Below, piece by piece: positions 35,360-47,580 of a stretch of 64,000 nucleotides of DNA. Position 1 is the stretch's first letter. Every line of letters starts with the position of its first letter. This stretch comes from Apostichopus japonicus (Eukaryota; Echinodermata; Holothuroidea; Aspidochirotida; Stichopodidae): assembly GCF_037975245.1 (NCBI RefSeq), contig NC_092575.1, forward strand, positions 27,811,841 through 27,875,840, written 5' to 3'. A model generated the notes under the pieces. The model had not been told where the DNA came from. It made no database searches and saw only the letters and a list, made by a program, of their open reading frames with translations. Made by a program: the position numbers and the translations under genes.

Positions 35360-37099
35360 CAGTGGCGTCGCCAAGGGGGGGGGGGGAGGGGGGGCCAGGG
35401 GGGCACGTGCCCCCTGGAAAACACAGTGCCCCCCGAGTGCCCCCCCATCTGAGATTTGGGTTGGTAAAAATATATATATATATTTTGTTATATTCAACTC
35501 CCATCATCTGAGTTGGTTTTTCATAAGGACAAAGAAGCACAGTAATTCGTATTTTCTTCAAATGAGCTGCGAAAAAATGAAAAAGTTTATCCTTGAACGT
35601 CGGGTATCGAAGTCGTGACCTGCGCCATCACAACAGGTGTCGATATTTACAATGAATGTGTCAGTGCTCACGCCATACCAGCGGATATACACGTCCGCTT
35701 CGCGAGCTACATGACTGTGAGAAGGGAGGGTACTGCAATATGTTGCCTTGGTCTGAGGTTGACAGGTTAGGAGCTGACGAAATGTCAGAATGTGAGGGTC
35801 CGCAGGCACCATACTTGCCTATATTTGTGGACCCATATATTAACCCTGTTGTGTAGGGGGTGCAGAGGTCATTTGAGGTTAGATGCTTGTAGGAACAAAT
35901 GGCGAATGTTCACACCTGCATACTGAGCCATACTCGATGTGTGATCAAACTTTGGATTGCATGGTGAGATCCCTGATAGGAGCCAATAACGATGCTGGAA
36001 CCTGTTATATCTTAACAGATAATGGGCGAAAACGAGAAAGACAAGAAAGGAGTCGGGGGTCATGCACACATTAATTCAACAAATGTAGGTTCTATTGATA
36101 TAGGGTTAGGCATAATATCGACAGCATGTGGTTCATATCCTCTGCAAAATTCTGCCCCTTGTTAAAATCATTACCTCAAAAATAGCAATTTCTGGAGATA
36201 TCTTCAGATCGAATTTAGCATCAAATGTGGCAGCATTTTGCATCTAGCCCATCCTCCGTATGCGAAAATTTTCCAAAGGGGAGGGGGCAGTGGCGGCGGC
36301 ACCGGGGGGGGGGGCTTGGGGGCTCAGCCCCAATGAAAAAGTTGAGGGGGCAAATGCATGATAAGCCCCCCCCCCAATATTTACCAAGGCTCCGAAACGT
36401 GCATCTGCCCATTTTTCAATGCATACTTGTCGATCTGTCCGATGCACACGTATACTATATAGGTGTAATAATTTTAGTAAATGCTGGGGGGACCCTCGGC
36501 CCGTCCCCTGGCTATAGACCACATTGTCACCCCAACCGCGTCTTCACGCCCCGTGAAAAGTGGAAGCAGTGAGTGTGAGTACCGGTAAGCGCAACACAAC
36601 TTCGTCTTAGGCCAATGACTTGCTTCATTTCAGCCAGTTCTCCAACATCCCCTTACTACACTCAACAACGTCCTTTGCGAGTACACTACGAGTAATAGCT
36701 ACTCTCTTAAAACACCATCGAATATACAAATTACAATGTTTTTACAGACTTTTACGTGCAATCTGAGAAATTGCAGGCTTGAGACCCATATTTTAGGGCT
36801 AGGTATTCGCAGCATAAAACACTCGGGAAGTGCCGTTTCCGGCCATCTGGGGGTTTGAAAAACCCAAAAATTTCTTGTATGCTCCGCGCCAACCGATGGT
36901 GGCGCTCCGCTTAGATAGTCTCTACACATTAGCCCCACCAATAATTTTCCCATTCTGCCGCGCCTGGAGGGGGCACCCCCTCCCCTTAGATCCCTCCCCC
37001 AGGACGGCGATCCGTATCCACCTAAGTGCCCCCCCCATCAAATGCTGGTGCCCCCCTGTGCCCCTCCCCCCCAGACTGAAAAGTCTGGTGACGCCACTG
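35360..37099. mobile_element. Nonautonomous hAT-type transposon (1740 bp)
   Basis: Ends CAGTGGCGTCGCCA and its inverted partner TGGTGACGCCACTG are flanked by a perfect 8-bp duplication GTTAGGGA (35352-35359, 37100-37107), the size expected for hAT transposition. Sub-terminal G and C runs are conspicuous. A second CAGTGGCGGCGG block at 36286 with its own G and C runs suggests a nested related copy or an internal fusion. No transposase frame is visible. Confidence 0.8.
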
Positions 37100-37107
37100 G
37101 TTAGGGA

Positions 37108-37917
37108 GGGACATATCGGGAGGGCTCGCTTTTTTTTCTTGGTCAGCCGTACCTATCGTACTAGTAACAGCCGTTACTCACTAAGGCTAAGAACCGTATC
37201 CGGCTAGATGGAAAACAACCAGTGAGAGAGGTAATCCTTTTATCCAGTTTCTAGGCACCGAGGATGGGGCCTTTTTTTTTAAAGAGCAGACGGGTCCGAT
37301 AATACACAACTACCACTAATTAACAACCAGGCGGAGTTCGAAGGAACTACCAATGCTGAGTATCCAGTTAGCATCTGTATACGAGTTTACAGAAAGTAAT
37401 ATCAGATAAGAGTAATACGGCTAGCTAGGACTCTCCGACTGAGAATCTGCCGACTAAAGGTTAGCCTATCGGATTTTTGCCGACTGAGGATCAGTCTACT
37501 GAGATTCTGCGTAACGGGGCTCAGCGCACGGATGATCAGCCGACTAACAATGAAGAGAACACAACGATTCACTTTATTGCTTTGTAGATTCTTACATTTC
37601 CTAAGTTGCGTCGACCAAATGTAAGAAGTTAATCGGATAATCTTTTGTTTCTGTGCTTTCTAGTCTATTGTCTTTTCCATAGTAAGAGAGTTCATATGTA
37701 CATTTCCTGTCATTATAGCATTATTACTTAGGACTCACCGAGGACCGACGTTACACTAGGAACCTTAAAAAATATATATAAAGAAAACAAAAACAGAGTA
37801 GGTCTCTTTTATGAAGAGAATTGGTCAGGGGGGATTATCACCCATCAACAAACAGAACCATCTCGGAGAAAAAGGCTATATATGACTGTTGTATTCAAGT
37901 CTATTGAAATAGGAACG
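37108..37917. other. Intergenic with a short CCGACT(G/A)A repeat cluster
   Basis: 37440-37560 has several copies of CCGACTGAG/CCGACTAA with TCTGC spacers. A similar motif clusters at 53.3-53.7 kb. No gene in the rest. Confidence 0.45.
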
Positions 37918-39275
37918 CTTTGAGAAAAACGCTAAATGATAGAACTCCCGCTATTACAAACATAGTGTGTAACACCATGCTAGTCGTAGCTTTGCCGCAC
38001 ACAATGGTACCCTTCACTTTTCTATAACATCCGCAACAACATCGCGGCCAGTCCATTTGTAAATTATACAGTTGTGCAGTTATGGAGTATCAATGCACCA
38101 AGTTATACCTAAAGCTATAAACAAATAAATAATTCCAGCAAAATGTACAATATAGCTCCAATGATATCGATTATATGAGAATGTAGGTCATATACTTGTG
38201 TTCTACTTAAGTAGTTTACTTGTGTACTATCGTGTGGCTGTTCACCCTCCTCGTGCGCTGCTTCAGTGCCTTCTGCTAGGGCAACAAAATATATCAAACG
38301 GACCAAAAGGATGAGTGATTTCAAAATCAAGGATTGGGGAGATTTATTTGCGTTTGATATATCTGGTCGCTACGATAGACTCCAGTTTTACAAAATGTTG
38401 CGAAATGTTCACAGCTGTTATTAAGCAAGTTATAACCTGTTTCATTCAAGAGTGATATTGCTCGAACAATAACTAAACCAGGAGGATTTTGACCGATTAA
38501 TCCTTCTGTGTAATATGCTTTATACATAGGACTACAGATATATGAGTTACGGTTCTCGCTACGGTCTATTTTACACGAGCTGCATGAAAGAGAGAACTCA
38601 ATTACATGTAAGGTGTCGCTAGCTATATACTCTACAATACCCTGATGCCAGTATCCACAACAGCATACCCACGCAACTTGGTCTCCTGCTTTCAATCTCG
38701 TTGCGGATTCGTTGTGTTGAACCTTTCCCCAGCTGACAAAAGTCCCTGCATCAGAAGGAACAAAGCAAAAAAGTTGTGGAGAGAAGTAATGCGATTGACA
38801 AGTTACCTGTACTTCACGGTCTTCCGATTTCCATTTTAACCACTCTTTCCTGCATTCGCTACAAACGTAGTACTTCGTCAGTTCATTTTGTAGACTTTTC
38901 CCTCTTTTTCTCTCTGAAGAATGAATAAAATAAAATGACAATAAAATTAATTGATACGAAAAAAAGGGCAGTCCAAAGTCATATATATATATAAATGGAA
39001 TACGTAGGAAGGGATGGTCATTTTCAACACTTAATTTTGTTGTAAATTTAGTGGATGGGAACAAGCCTATCATAGTTGTAACCATTCATTATGTTAAGAT
39101 CATAGTGTGTGTAAAACTGTGTGGACTTACGTGTGTAGGTGACATCGAAGCAAGAGATGCTACCTCCACAACCAGTCAATTTAGTGTGTTGCTCGATTTC
39201 TTCTAGTGTTCCAATTTTGTTCCTTTGTTCCTTTGTTCCCTTGTTCCAATTTTGTTCCCAATTTTGTTCCTTTGC
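37918..39275 (-). pseudogene. LRAT-like paralogue, disrupted
   Basis: Second copy of the LRAT-like gene. Exon 39131-39275 (acceptor TTTTTTTTTTAG, donor GTAAGT) and main exon from 38913 downward match copy 1 in phase and sequence. The His motif region (CCGYWHQGIVEY) and catalytic motif NNSCEHFATFCKTG are kept, with one Ser inserted before the Cys. After YQTQI a 2-bp insertion shifts the frame to a stop at 38327. The membrane part continues in another frame (38115-38330) and shifts again. Similarity ends near 37918, before the last membrane segment and Cys-rich tail. The first exon has an expanded GGAACAAA repeat. A truncated product with the LRAT domain alone cannot be excluded. Confidence 0.78.
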
Positions 39276-39299
39276 CTAAAAAAAAAACATGAGAGATTG

Positions 39300-39515
39300 T
39301 TCGCTCTTAAATATAGTTGTATAGATACATACATACATACACACATACATACATACACACATACATACATACATACATACACACATACATACATACATTC
39401 ATACATACATACATACACACATACATACACATATACACACACGCAAACACGCACATACCTACGCACAAACACACCTACACACGCACATACATACATAATA
39501 CAGACAGACATGCAT
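39300..39515. repeat. CATA/CACA microsatellite
   Basis: Simple repeat of CATACATA with CACACATA interruptions. Long open frames on both strands here come from the repeat. Confidence 0.9.
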
Positions 39516-39604
39516 ACATGCTTCCATACATCGCAGCGTTCTGTTGTTCCATAAGAATAAAATGAACTCATCTTCTGCCCACATGTGTTCTTTGGTTTCG
39601 TTTT

Positions 39605-39634
39605 CTGAAGAAGATCCTGATAGGATCGAACGTC
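39605..39634 (+). ncRNA. Hammerhead-ribozyme-like core (degenerate)
   Basis: CTGAAGA is followed by a perfect 5-bp hairpin (GATCC-TGATA-GGATC, after one A) and then GAACGTC. This is the order of the hammerhead core CUGANGA, stem II, GAAA, with one A of GAAA lost. Such motifs are known in Penelope-like elements. I do not find the partner strand of stem III or the cleavage triplet upstream, so it is probably inactive. It may be the end of a decayed retroelement. Confidence 0.4.
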
Positions 39635-39639
39635 AGACC

Positions 39640-40573
39640 ATCTAACTTTACCAAATAAATAGCCGGCACTTCATTTAATTACTAGTTTCTTCTCCGCAGA
39701 TTTCATCCCGCATGTTTTAGCAGGATTTAAACCTGTTAAGCGGTTATAATAATTACATTTCTTTTATAGCTTGTCCCTTTTCACGAACTCAGGGGCCAAC
39801 TGAACGTTATTAATTATGTCATTTAGACGCTATACGTGATAGAGTCGTTATACATCGTACGTAGTTAACCATTACAAAGACTCACCAAGTTGATTTCATA
39901 GTTAGATAAGATGTCAGTCTGAAAGAAAAAGCAACTACGTACATCAAGCTACCACTAACCAACGGAAGAACCAAATTTATGTTTACAGTTGAAGATGTAG
40001 AAGGCCTACTATGGTATAGTTTTAACAGAAGGTATTACTGTAAAGCACATGTACAGTAAACGTTTTTGCAACAACACAGCTAATCATATGTGCTCACGTA
40101 AGCATGTTTTATTTTGTCTAGGTTAAGGATATAAATTACACATAAATTACACAAGTGTCGCAACAGTATAACCGTACTACCACTATATATATAAAATGAT
40201 ATCAAAATATGATATAAAATATCACACTAGTTAGATCCTTTAATTTCTGAGTTAACCCGTAATACAGGAACCTCCCGAAACTATTAGGACACGACCTGCA
40301 CAGTTGTGGTCAAAGAACTGTTACCTCTTCTGAACAGCCTTCTTGACTTCATAAACATGGACCGTTTACGAGCAGAGTATGATAATTGTTCCCGTCTATG
40401 AGATGTAGGCTTTGAGAAATATACCCTCGGTTACTTACAAATTATACATTAGCATGACAGTTTCAAACTTTCCACACTTTGACCTCTGCTGACCTAATAA
40501 TAATAATGGACACACATGTAGACTTCATGTACGCATTATTACTATCTCAGATTATTATCTCATGCTTACACTA
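39640..40573. other. Intergenic, no gene seen
   Basis: AT-rich unique sequence without a convincing frame or RNA. A weak GACCTCTGCTGACC word near 40482 resembles the dispersed repeat seen at 34.5 kb. Confidence 0.5.
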
Positions 40574-41826
40574 ATTTCCATATGACATATTTTCAAATTA
40601 TATTTGTATCTCCCGTACATGGATTGTGATTTATTCTGTTGTCAATTATACAAACGTCTTATGCACTAGACAAGGTGACACGACCTTGACCTTACAGGTC
40701 ACTGATATATTTTGTATCTAATTCGCTGGTCACAATACTACTCCCGTTACGAAATGGAAACATTAAATAGCCTACAAGCAAAATGAGCCATCAGAGCGTT
40801 TTATCCAAACTTTCAATATATTATGTTGAAATGCAAATGCATAAATGTTCCGGGTATTTTCCACATGGTTGTTATCACTATCATGTTCTCCGACATTGAA
40901 AATTGTTAAAGAAGACTACGTTAAAATGTCTCAGTGAACTTTAGGCAAAATGTTTTGAGGCTGTGTGGTAAAGTCATGCATTTTGAAACTTAGATATCAT
41001 GGACATTATTTGACTTTCATAGACCTTTAACCCTAGTGCTCATCTCCTATATTTATTGGGTTAGTGCAAAGCTGTCCATAAGATTCACCTGATGCCCACT
41101 GACCAATCCCTTACGCTCGTTCTTTTTGTCCGTTTGCACGTCCGTGGAGCCCTTGACAATGACGTCCAAGTCTTTCTGTTGAGTTAAATGGAGAAAATCG
41201 AATAACATAATTTGAATCAAACCCAACACCAATCTCATAATCCTATAGCCGAATATAATCATTTTTGAAATTGGAATAAAAATGAAAAATAGTCAAGTAA
41301 GACAAACAAACGTTTCTTTTAAACACGAGGCTTATTCACCTGACATTATCTAATACAGTATTCATTTTCGTCTCCTACTTTGAGATTATGTTGGTACCAA
41401 ACTGCAGATGTGCTAAATAATTGATATGATTGTAAGTTCTATACTGCAATAGTTTATTATTATGACAAAGAACATGAGAAACTCGAGAGAAATGTGAGTG
41501 TCAACTCCGATAGACACAAGAATCATTCGTATTAAGTTTGACCATGATGTTAACGTATAGTTTCGAGAGTTAACATTAAATTTGAGTTTTACCATAAATA
41601 TCATTACTATTCAAAATTGCCCAATAGAGCCTGAGGTAGACTTTTAACTTGACTAGCGGACCATTTCGACATATCAGACATTTAATAAAAGAGTACAAAA
41701 TCATAACCCACGTCGTGCCATCAAGTTCCAGTATCGGAGTACAGTTCCGTTGTTCTTGTAGCGATTTGCCTTAACAAGAATGTTTTGAAACAAAGAAAAC
41801 ACATTCCACACAATGTACTGTAACGT
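40574..41826. repeat. Segmental duplication, copy 1
   Basis: Matches 42415-43435 plus 47615-47908 closely across about 1.25 kb. Shared landmarks are TGTATCTCCCGTACATGG, GACACGACCTTGACCTTA and ACACAATGTACTGTAACG. It contains a conserved short exon at 41100-41262. Confidence 0.88.
41078..41262 (-). CDS. Putative short exon with signal-peptide-like start, copy 1
   Basis: Minus-strand frame starting at ATG 41262 (or an inner ATG at 41238). The N-terminus is hydrophobic (MRLVLGLIQIMLFDFL), like a signal peptide, followed by a polar segment and GLVSGHQ, where CAG|GTGAAT is a plausible splice donor. The stop otherwise is at 41053. The copy at 42890-43072 keeps the ends but differs in the middle. 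Conservation of start, frame and donor suggests a secreted-peptide exon, but no downstream exon is identified and a chance frame in a young duplication is possible. Confidence 0.35.
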
Positions 41827-42414
41827 TTTGTTGTTCGTCGGGTAGCTTCGGGCCGACACGATGGTGTCTTTGTCCAGGCAGATTTTGTATTTTAATTAGC
41901 CAGAAGACGTCAAAAACAAACGCAGACATGACAACAGTCCAAGAATATTTAAAAAAAAATGAAGTACTGTACCAAACGTCAGTATCAGATGCTTTAGAGT
42001 CTCGTGGTTACGTGGCGATGTCGCCTACTGACAAGTTGTTAAATACAGAGAAAAGATACTTCCTAGAAGGAACAGATCACAGCGAGACTCACACTGTTAT
42101 GAGTCGAGAGTCGAGAATGTAGAGACTATAGTGTCGGAGTGACCTGATGCTTCTACAGACACATTTTACATGAGCGTCTGAACTATATGCTTAAAACGTT
42201 GTTCCTATGACATACTTAACTTAGATTCCTTAATTCTTACTAATTATCAGCTCAATTTAAGACATGTACACGAATGCATAGTATGAACTCCCCTTGAAAC
42301 CTAAAATATCTATACGTATTCCAATCGAAGAATGAGACCACATAGGACATGCGTTATATCAATACCGATACATCCCATGTGTCACAGCATCACATTACAG
42401 ATTATTGAACACAC
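41827..42414. other. Spacer between the duplicated segments
   Basis: 588 bp not found in the second copy at this position. It has a 64-codon frame from ATG 41928 to 42122, polar and Glu/Ser-rich, that I cannot assign. Nothing else stands out. Confidence 0.4.
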
Positions 42415-43435
42415 AATTTCCAAAATGACATATTTTCAAAATATGTTTGTATCTCCCGTACATGGATTGTGATTTATTCTGTTGTCAATTATACAAACGT
42501 CTTATGCACTAGACAAGGTGACACGACCTTGACCTTACAGGTCACTGATATATTTTGTATCTAATTCGCTGGTCACAATACTACTCCCGTTACGAAATGG
42601 AAACATTAAATAGCCTACATGCAAAATGATCTATCAGAACGTTTTATCCAAACTTTCAATATATTATGTTGAAATGCAAATGCATAGACGTTCCGGGTAT
42701 TTACCACATGGTTGTTATTACTATCATGTTCTCCGACATTGAGAATTGTTAAAGGAGACTACGTTCAAATGTCTCAGTGAACTTTAGTCAAAGTGCTTTG
42801 AGGCTGTGTGGTAACGCAATGCGTTATGAAACTTGGATACCATGGACATTATTTGACTTTAATAGACCGTTAACCCTAGTGCTCATCTCCTATATATACT
42901 GGGTTAGTGCAAAGCTTTCCATAAGATTCACCTGATGCCCACTGACCAATGGCTGACCCTCGTCATCATTTTGATTGCTGCCACTCGCCATGGAGCCCTT
43001 GAAAGTGTCGTGAAAGACTCTCTGTTGAATTGAACGCAGAAAATCTAATAACATAATTTGAATCAAACCCAACACCAATCTCATAATTCATACCGGAAAA
43101 TAATCTTTTTTCAAATTGGAATAAAAAACTAACAGTCGAGTAAGATTTTTTGAAACACAAGGCTTACATTCACCTGACATATCTAATACAGTATTCGTTT
43201 TCGTCTCCTACTTTGAGATTTATTCTGAATTCTAGATGACTCCATGTCGGTAACAAACTGCAGATGTGCTAAAGATCCGAGATGATTGTAAGTTCTCTAC
43301 TGCAATAGTTTATTATAATGACGAAGAACATGAGAAACTTAAGGGAAATGTGAGTGTCAACTCCGATAGACACAAGAATCATTCTTATTAAGTTTGACCA
43401 AGATGTTAACGTTTAGTGTCGAGAATTAACAGTAA
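42415..43435. repeat. Segmental duplication, copy 2, left part
   Basis: Homologous to copy 1 from AATTTCC onward. It breaks at a TAA (43433-43435), where element E is inserted, and resumes at 47615. Confidence 0.88.
42926..43072 (-). CDS. Putative short exon with signal-peptide-like start, copy 2
   Basis: Same exon as copy 1: MRLVLGLIQIMLLDFL, a divergent middle, then PLVSGHQ before CAG|GTGAAT. Compared with copy 1, the first eight codons are lost through a 1-bp change upstream, so translation would start at the inner Met. The frame otherwise runs to a stop at 42890. Confidence 0.35.
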
Positions 43436-43737
43436 TAGACCATGGGATGATGTGGATTATCTTCTTGTTTTGTGAATATTTCAGGGCAGGACGAAAACAA
43501 TGCATTAAAATATATTGTTTTAAAAATGTTACAAGAAACTGAATGCTGTTTTGAGTAAAATCTGCTCAAACGGTTTAAATATGATAAAATGTATGATTAT
43601 TAGCAACATTCTATTGTCCAATCACATGCCATGTAAGAATAACGACAATCCAATCACAGCGAAGCTCTCATGTAGTAACATTTTATTTACAATCTAGCAT
43701 ATAGCATAGCGCAGTAGGTCTATATGTGTTAATCACC

Positions 43738-44070
43738 ATGGCAGCTACACCACACGCGGAGAACGAATTGTCTCCTAAATTTTGCTGTATGCACGTCGTA
43801 ACTAATACCAAACAGAGTTTGACACCTTTCAAAATTAAAAGCTGGTCGAAATTCATAGAATGCCAAAGTCGGTGGCTAAACAAAGACTATTTTGAGGGTG
43901 AAATTGCCAGGCGAACTACTGTACACAACAGTTTGGCCTGAGCCTAACACAAACGGAGCCTAATGTTATACCCGGTTCTGGTTATCACCGTGAGTGTTAC
44001 CAGAAATTTGTAACGTACGAAGGTTACAGACAGCAGAAAGCAGGAGAAGAAAATTGCAGACAGATGAAGG
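43738..44070 (+). pseudogene. Element E gene, 5' exon, frameshifted
   Basis: ATG at 43738. Frame: KFCCMHVVTNTKQ, then SWSKFIECQSRWLN, to a stop at 43941. A one-base frame change near 43925 continues as PNVIPGSGYHRECYQKFV and ends before donor GTAAGT at 44071. The YHRECYQKF block resembles the HxxC part of Cys/His-rich proteins widespread and mobile-looking in marine invertebrate genomes. Those proteins have no established function that I can name. The frame break makes this copy a pseudogene. Confidence 0.6.
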
Positions 44071-45838
44071 TAAGTAGGCCCATGTATAAAATTAGGGATT
44101 TGTATGACCCCTATGCTAGCCCAGAGCATACGATATACCTATGCTATCGTACTTAAAACTTGAAGCCTAGGCTAGGCCTAACTAGCCCCAGTGGTTAAGT
44201 GAGAGTAACTCCATGTTGACTGCATATTTGCAGTGGAGGGCTGAGTCACAGCTAGTGAAGCAGTGCCCTTTTATCTTGCTGGGAAACAATGGGGGTGGGT
44301 AATGCTTAGCCTATCATTGGTTATGATGGAAAAATGCTGAATTTTTCATTGTATTTTTAGTGGAGGACAGAGTGACAGTGATGTTTTGTGATGTCTGACT
44401 AAATTAATAATAAAGTTTTTCAAATCGAATGCAGGGCCGAGTGGAATTGAAGAAATGTAAAGTCATATTGTGTACCATGGTTAAAAAAATTATAAGTTCG
44501 GAGTTGCAGTTGAACTTCATGAGAATGACTCATCAATAATATAAGGGCCTAGGTAGCTTGATGAACTTAAGTTAGCGAATGTATTTTTTGGTGGAGGGTT
44601 CAGTCAATGTGATGAGATGATGTATTATTTTATATAGGTTAATGCGACTCTGCCCCCTGTAAAGTCGCAGTAATGGTTTGTTGTTGGAGTATTTTGGAGT
44701 TGTGCCCCTTTGATAATGTTGTCTCATATATTTGGTAGAATTTTATTCATAATTATTCCACTGGTTGTGTGTCATAAGTTAGGGTTTAGCCAGATAGAAA
44801 AAAAATGAGCCGAAAACGTCAGCAAGCTAAGCATAGCTTGGTAAAATTGTATGCTATGGTTTTGAAGTGTGCATGGCGCATATTCTGACGGCACCTGGCC
44901 GATGAACGTATATTTCTATAGTTTACTAGTTCTGCGAATAGGGCCCGAATGAGCATATTGTCCTGCTTAATAAACCAGCGAGAGCGTAGGGTGGTGATCA
45001 GTTGTTATATTTGTGGGATCCAGATATTTATGGATGATCTGATCTGACAAATGACCAATTTAATTTAATAAAGAAGGAATAATTGTTTCCTCCATACACT
45101 GCTATACATTGCACAGTAGCAGTAGTGTTGCAAATGAGGGTGGGCACATACCCCTACAAATTTCCCATGCAAAAACCAGGTGCTGCTCCCCCCTAAAAGG
45201 TGTCTGACAAAATAATTTGGTTTAGGCAACCCCTGACCACAAGGAACTGGGAGAGTTTAGGCTCACGCCCATTCACACAACCTTTCGGAGTAAAAAGAGA
45301 TATTGATGTTTTCCACGGTTGAGATCATATGGTTTTAGGATACCATAACATTCATATAGTTTCTCACCCAGGGGAAACAAATGATCAAAACTAGCCCACA
45401 CGTAGTAAATTACTTCAAAATGCTGACTTCAATACATCACAATGATCTTAAAACCAAGGAGCTACCATGAGTGGGGGTGGGGATGGGGCTGCGTCATAGC
45501 CCCAACCTCTTGCCTAGTTGAACATCTGTTTGATTTCACAATTTCTGAAAGTGGTTGTTGGCCTTTTTGTGTACATATGCTCCATAGTGGGTAGTTTACT
45601 CTTAGGTTTTAATCATCATGTAGCTTAGGCTGGTAATTACTCCTCGGCTAAAGATACTCAGATGCTAGGAAAGTTAAACATAGGCCTAGAGGTAAAGTCC
45701 TACACAATCATTAAGTCCCATAGTGTCTTATGAGGAGTTGAAGTTGGGAGAGTTTGTTGTTCCAGTCATCTCTGGTTGGAAGTGGTGATCTATATGGTAT
45801 CTGGTTCTAATGGACACCTTACTTAATTTTTCACACAG
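44071..45838 (+). other. Element E intron or internal non-coding part
   Basis: Begins GTAAGT and ends TTTTTCACACAG. The phases of the two flanking exons do not match directly, so a small middle exon may be hidden here. No other feature is seen. Confidence 0.45.
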
Positions 45839-46620
45839 ATGCTGATATCGAGTCTGATTGCGGTAATGAAGGGGAAGCATCAGTACTTTTACAGGCATCA
45901 ACCAATGGTTCGAAGGTCTTGAGGTCCAGTTTCAAAACTCCACAGCATGATAAACACCGAAAAGATGTGCTCTCGAATGTGTGTCTGATTTGTCAGAAAG
46001 ATGCATATCTCAAGACTATAACTGGAGCCAGAAGTAAAGTAAAGTTAACGACCTGTGAAAGGAAAGAGGCACACATTTTGCTGGAAGCTGCACGACTCCA
46101 TGATGATCACAGGATCCTACTGCAGATTGAACACAAAGATTTGGTTGCAATTGAAGTCCGATACCATAACTTTACACATGGTGTCACTGAAAAGAAGTCA
46201 ACAGCTGAGAAGGAAAGCAAATTTTAACCATCATTCAAAGTTTTTGCAAAGTCAATTGTAACAGCCCGCCTTATTAAAGGCCAGGAAATCCTCCGTCTCA
46301 AGACTCTAAATGTGTTGTTTTGTCAAATAGTCAAGAACACACAGGCTCTTGATGCTTCACATTTCACAACACAACGACTGAAGGTTCAGTTGAGGACACT
46401 GTTTCATAATCTGGTGTTTGTGAAACCATCAAAGAGGTTTGAAAGTGAAATTGTCTATGCCAAAGATATTAATGTTGTTGAGAGAGTAGCAGAACAATTC
46501 CAAACTCCCACTTCAGAATGCAGCACTAATACTTCTGATAAGTTGGATGCACGTACCACAGATGCCACAGCAGATGACCACACTAGACTGAGAACATTGT
46601 ATCATGCATCACAAGTATAG
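45839..46620 (+). pseudogene. Element E gene, 3' exon, with in-frame stop
   Basis: The frame runs from the acceptor through an acidic leader to CLICQKDAYLK, KLTTCERKEA, LHDDHRILLQIEHKDLVAIE and VRYHNFTH. This CxxC...YH pattern is the hallmark of the same uncharacterised family as the 5' exon. A single TAA at 46225-46227 interrupts, after which the same frame stays open (FAKSIVTARLIKGQEILRL, FVKPSKRFESEIVY) to 46620. One nonsense codon in an otherwise open frame points to recent loss. Function unknown. Confidence 0.65.
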
Positions 46621-46974
46621 TGATCGTCTTCTGTACTCCCTCTATCAATTATATTCTGTCTTTCCATTTGTCTACAAAATCTTCTTCAAATTGATGCTAC
46701 TGTTTACATAAGGGCATTTATGAATTATGCTGAAAAATCTATGATTACTGGATGATGAACTATGAGGGGTGTACCATCATTGATCTTTTCACTATCATGT
46801 AAACCCAAGAATTTTGAACTATTAACAAATTTGGTATTTCAAGTTTCTCAATTGGGATTCATTCAGATTGCAGTCATTGGTTTCACCAATGACCATGTAA
46901 ATTTCAGGAAAAAATAAAGTGCAGTTTCAATACTATGATTGTGGAGTATTTTTAATCAAACCAATATAGGCTAT

Positions 46975-47580
46975 ACAAATTCATTTTTTATGTGGGGTGC
47001 CCCTTTAATTATTTGAGAAGCTAATTAACCTTCCATCGAGCATGTTCAGAGAAAAACAACTTCTTCCAAAATCAACACCTTCGAAAATACTCAGTTGCCA
47101 AATTTAGCTCCTGTCTACAAATTTAATTTTTCATGTGGGGTTCCTCTTTAATTTATTGGGGAGCTAATTAACCTTTGATTGAGCAAGTTTGGAGGGAAGT
47201 AACACCCTTTTCAAAATCTGCCCCTTCAAAAGTACTTAGCTGCCAATTTTCAGCTCCTGCCTATAAATTCAATTTTTAATAGGGAGTACTCCTTTAATTA
47301 ACCAATTAGAGAGCTCATTAACTTTGATTGTGCAAGTTCAGAGAAAAAAAAAATCACTTATTCAAAATGAGCCACTTCAAAAGTACTCTATTGCCCAATT
47401 TCAGCTCCTGCCTATAAATTCAACTATTCATGTAGGGTTCTCCTTTAAATAATCAATTAACTTGTGATTGAGCAAGTTTAGAAAAAAACAACACATTTTT
47501 TCGAATTCAGCACCTTCGAAAATACTTGCTTGCCAAAATTCAGCTCCTGTCCACAAAATATGCACAGAATTCAAAATCTA
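46975..47580. repeat. Four-copy tandem repeat in element E (about 145 bp unit)
   Basis: Units recur from about 46978, 47117, 47264 and 47415. Each has AAATT(C/T)AA-TTTT, a TCCTTTAATTA block, GAGCTAATTAACC, GAGCAAGTT, a run of A with AACA, CTTC(G/A)AAA-TACT and TTGCC-AATTTCAGCTCCTG. Copies are diverged by substitutions and small gaps. Confidence 0.8.

Noticed and set aside
39203-39571. Long frames on both strands with Tyr/His or Val/Cys repeats
   Set aside because: Product of the CATA/CACA microsatellite.
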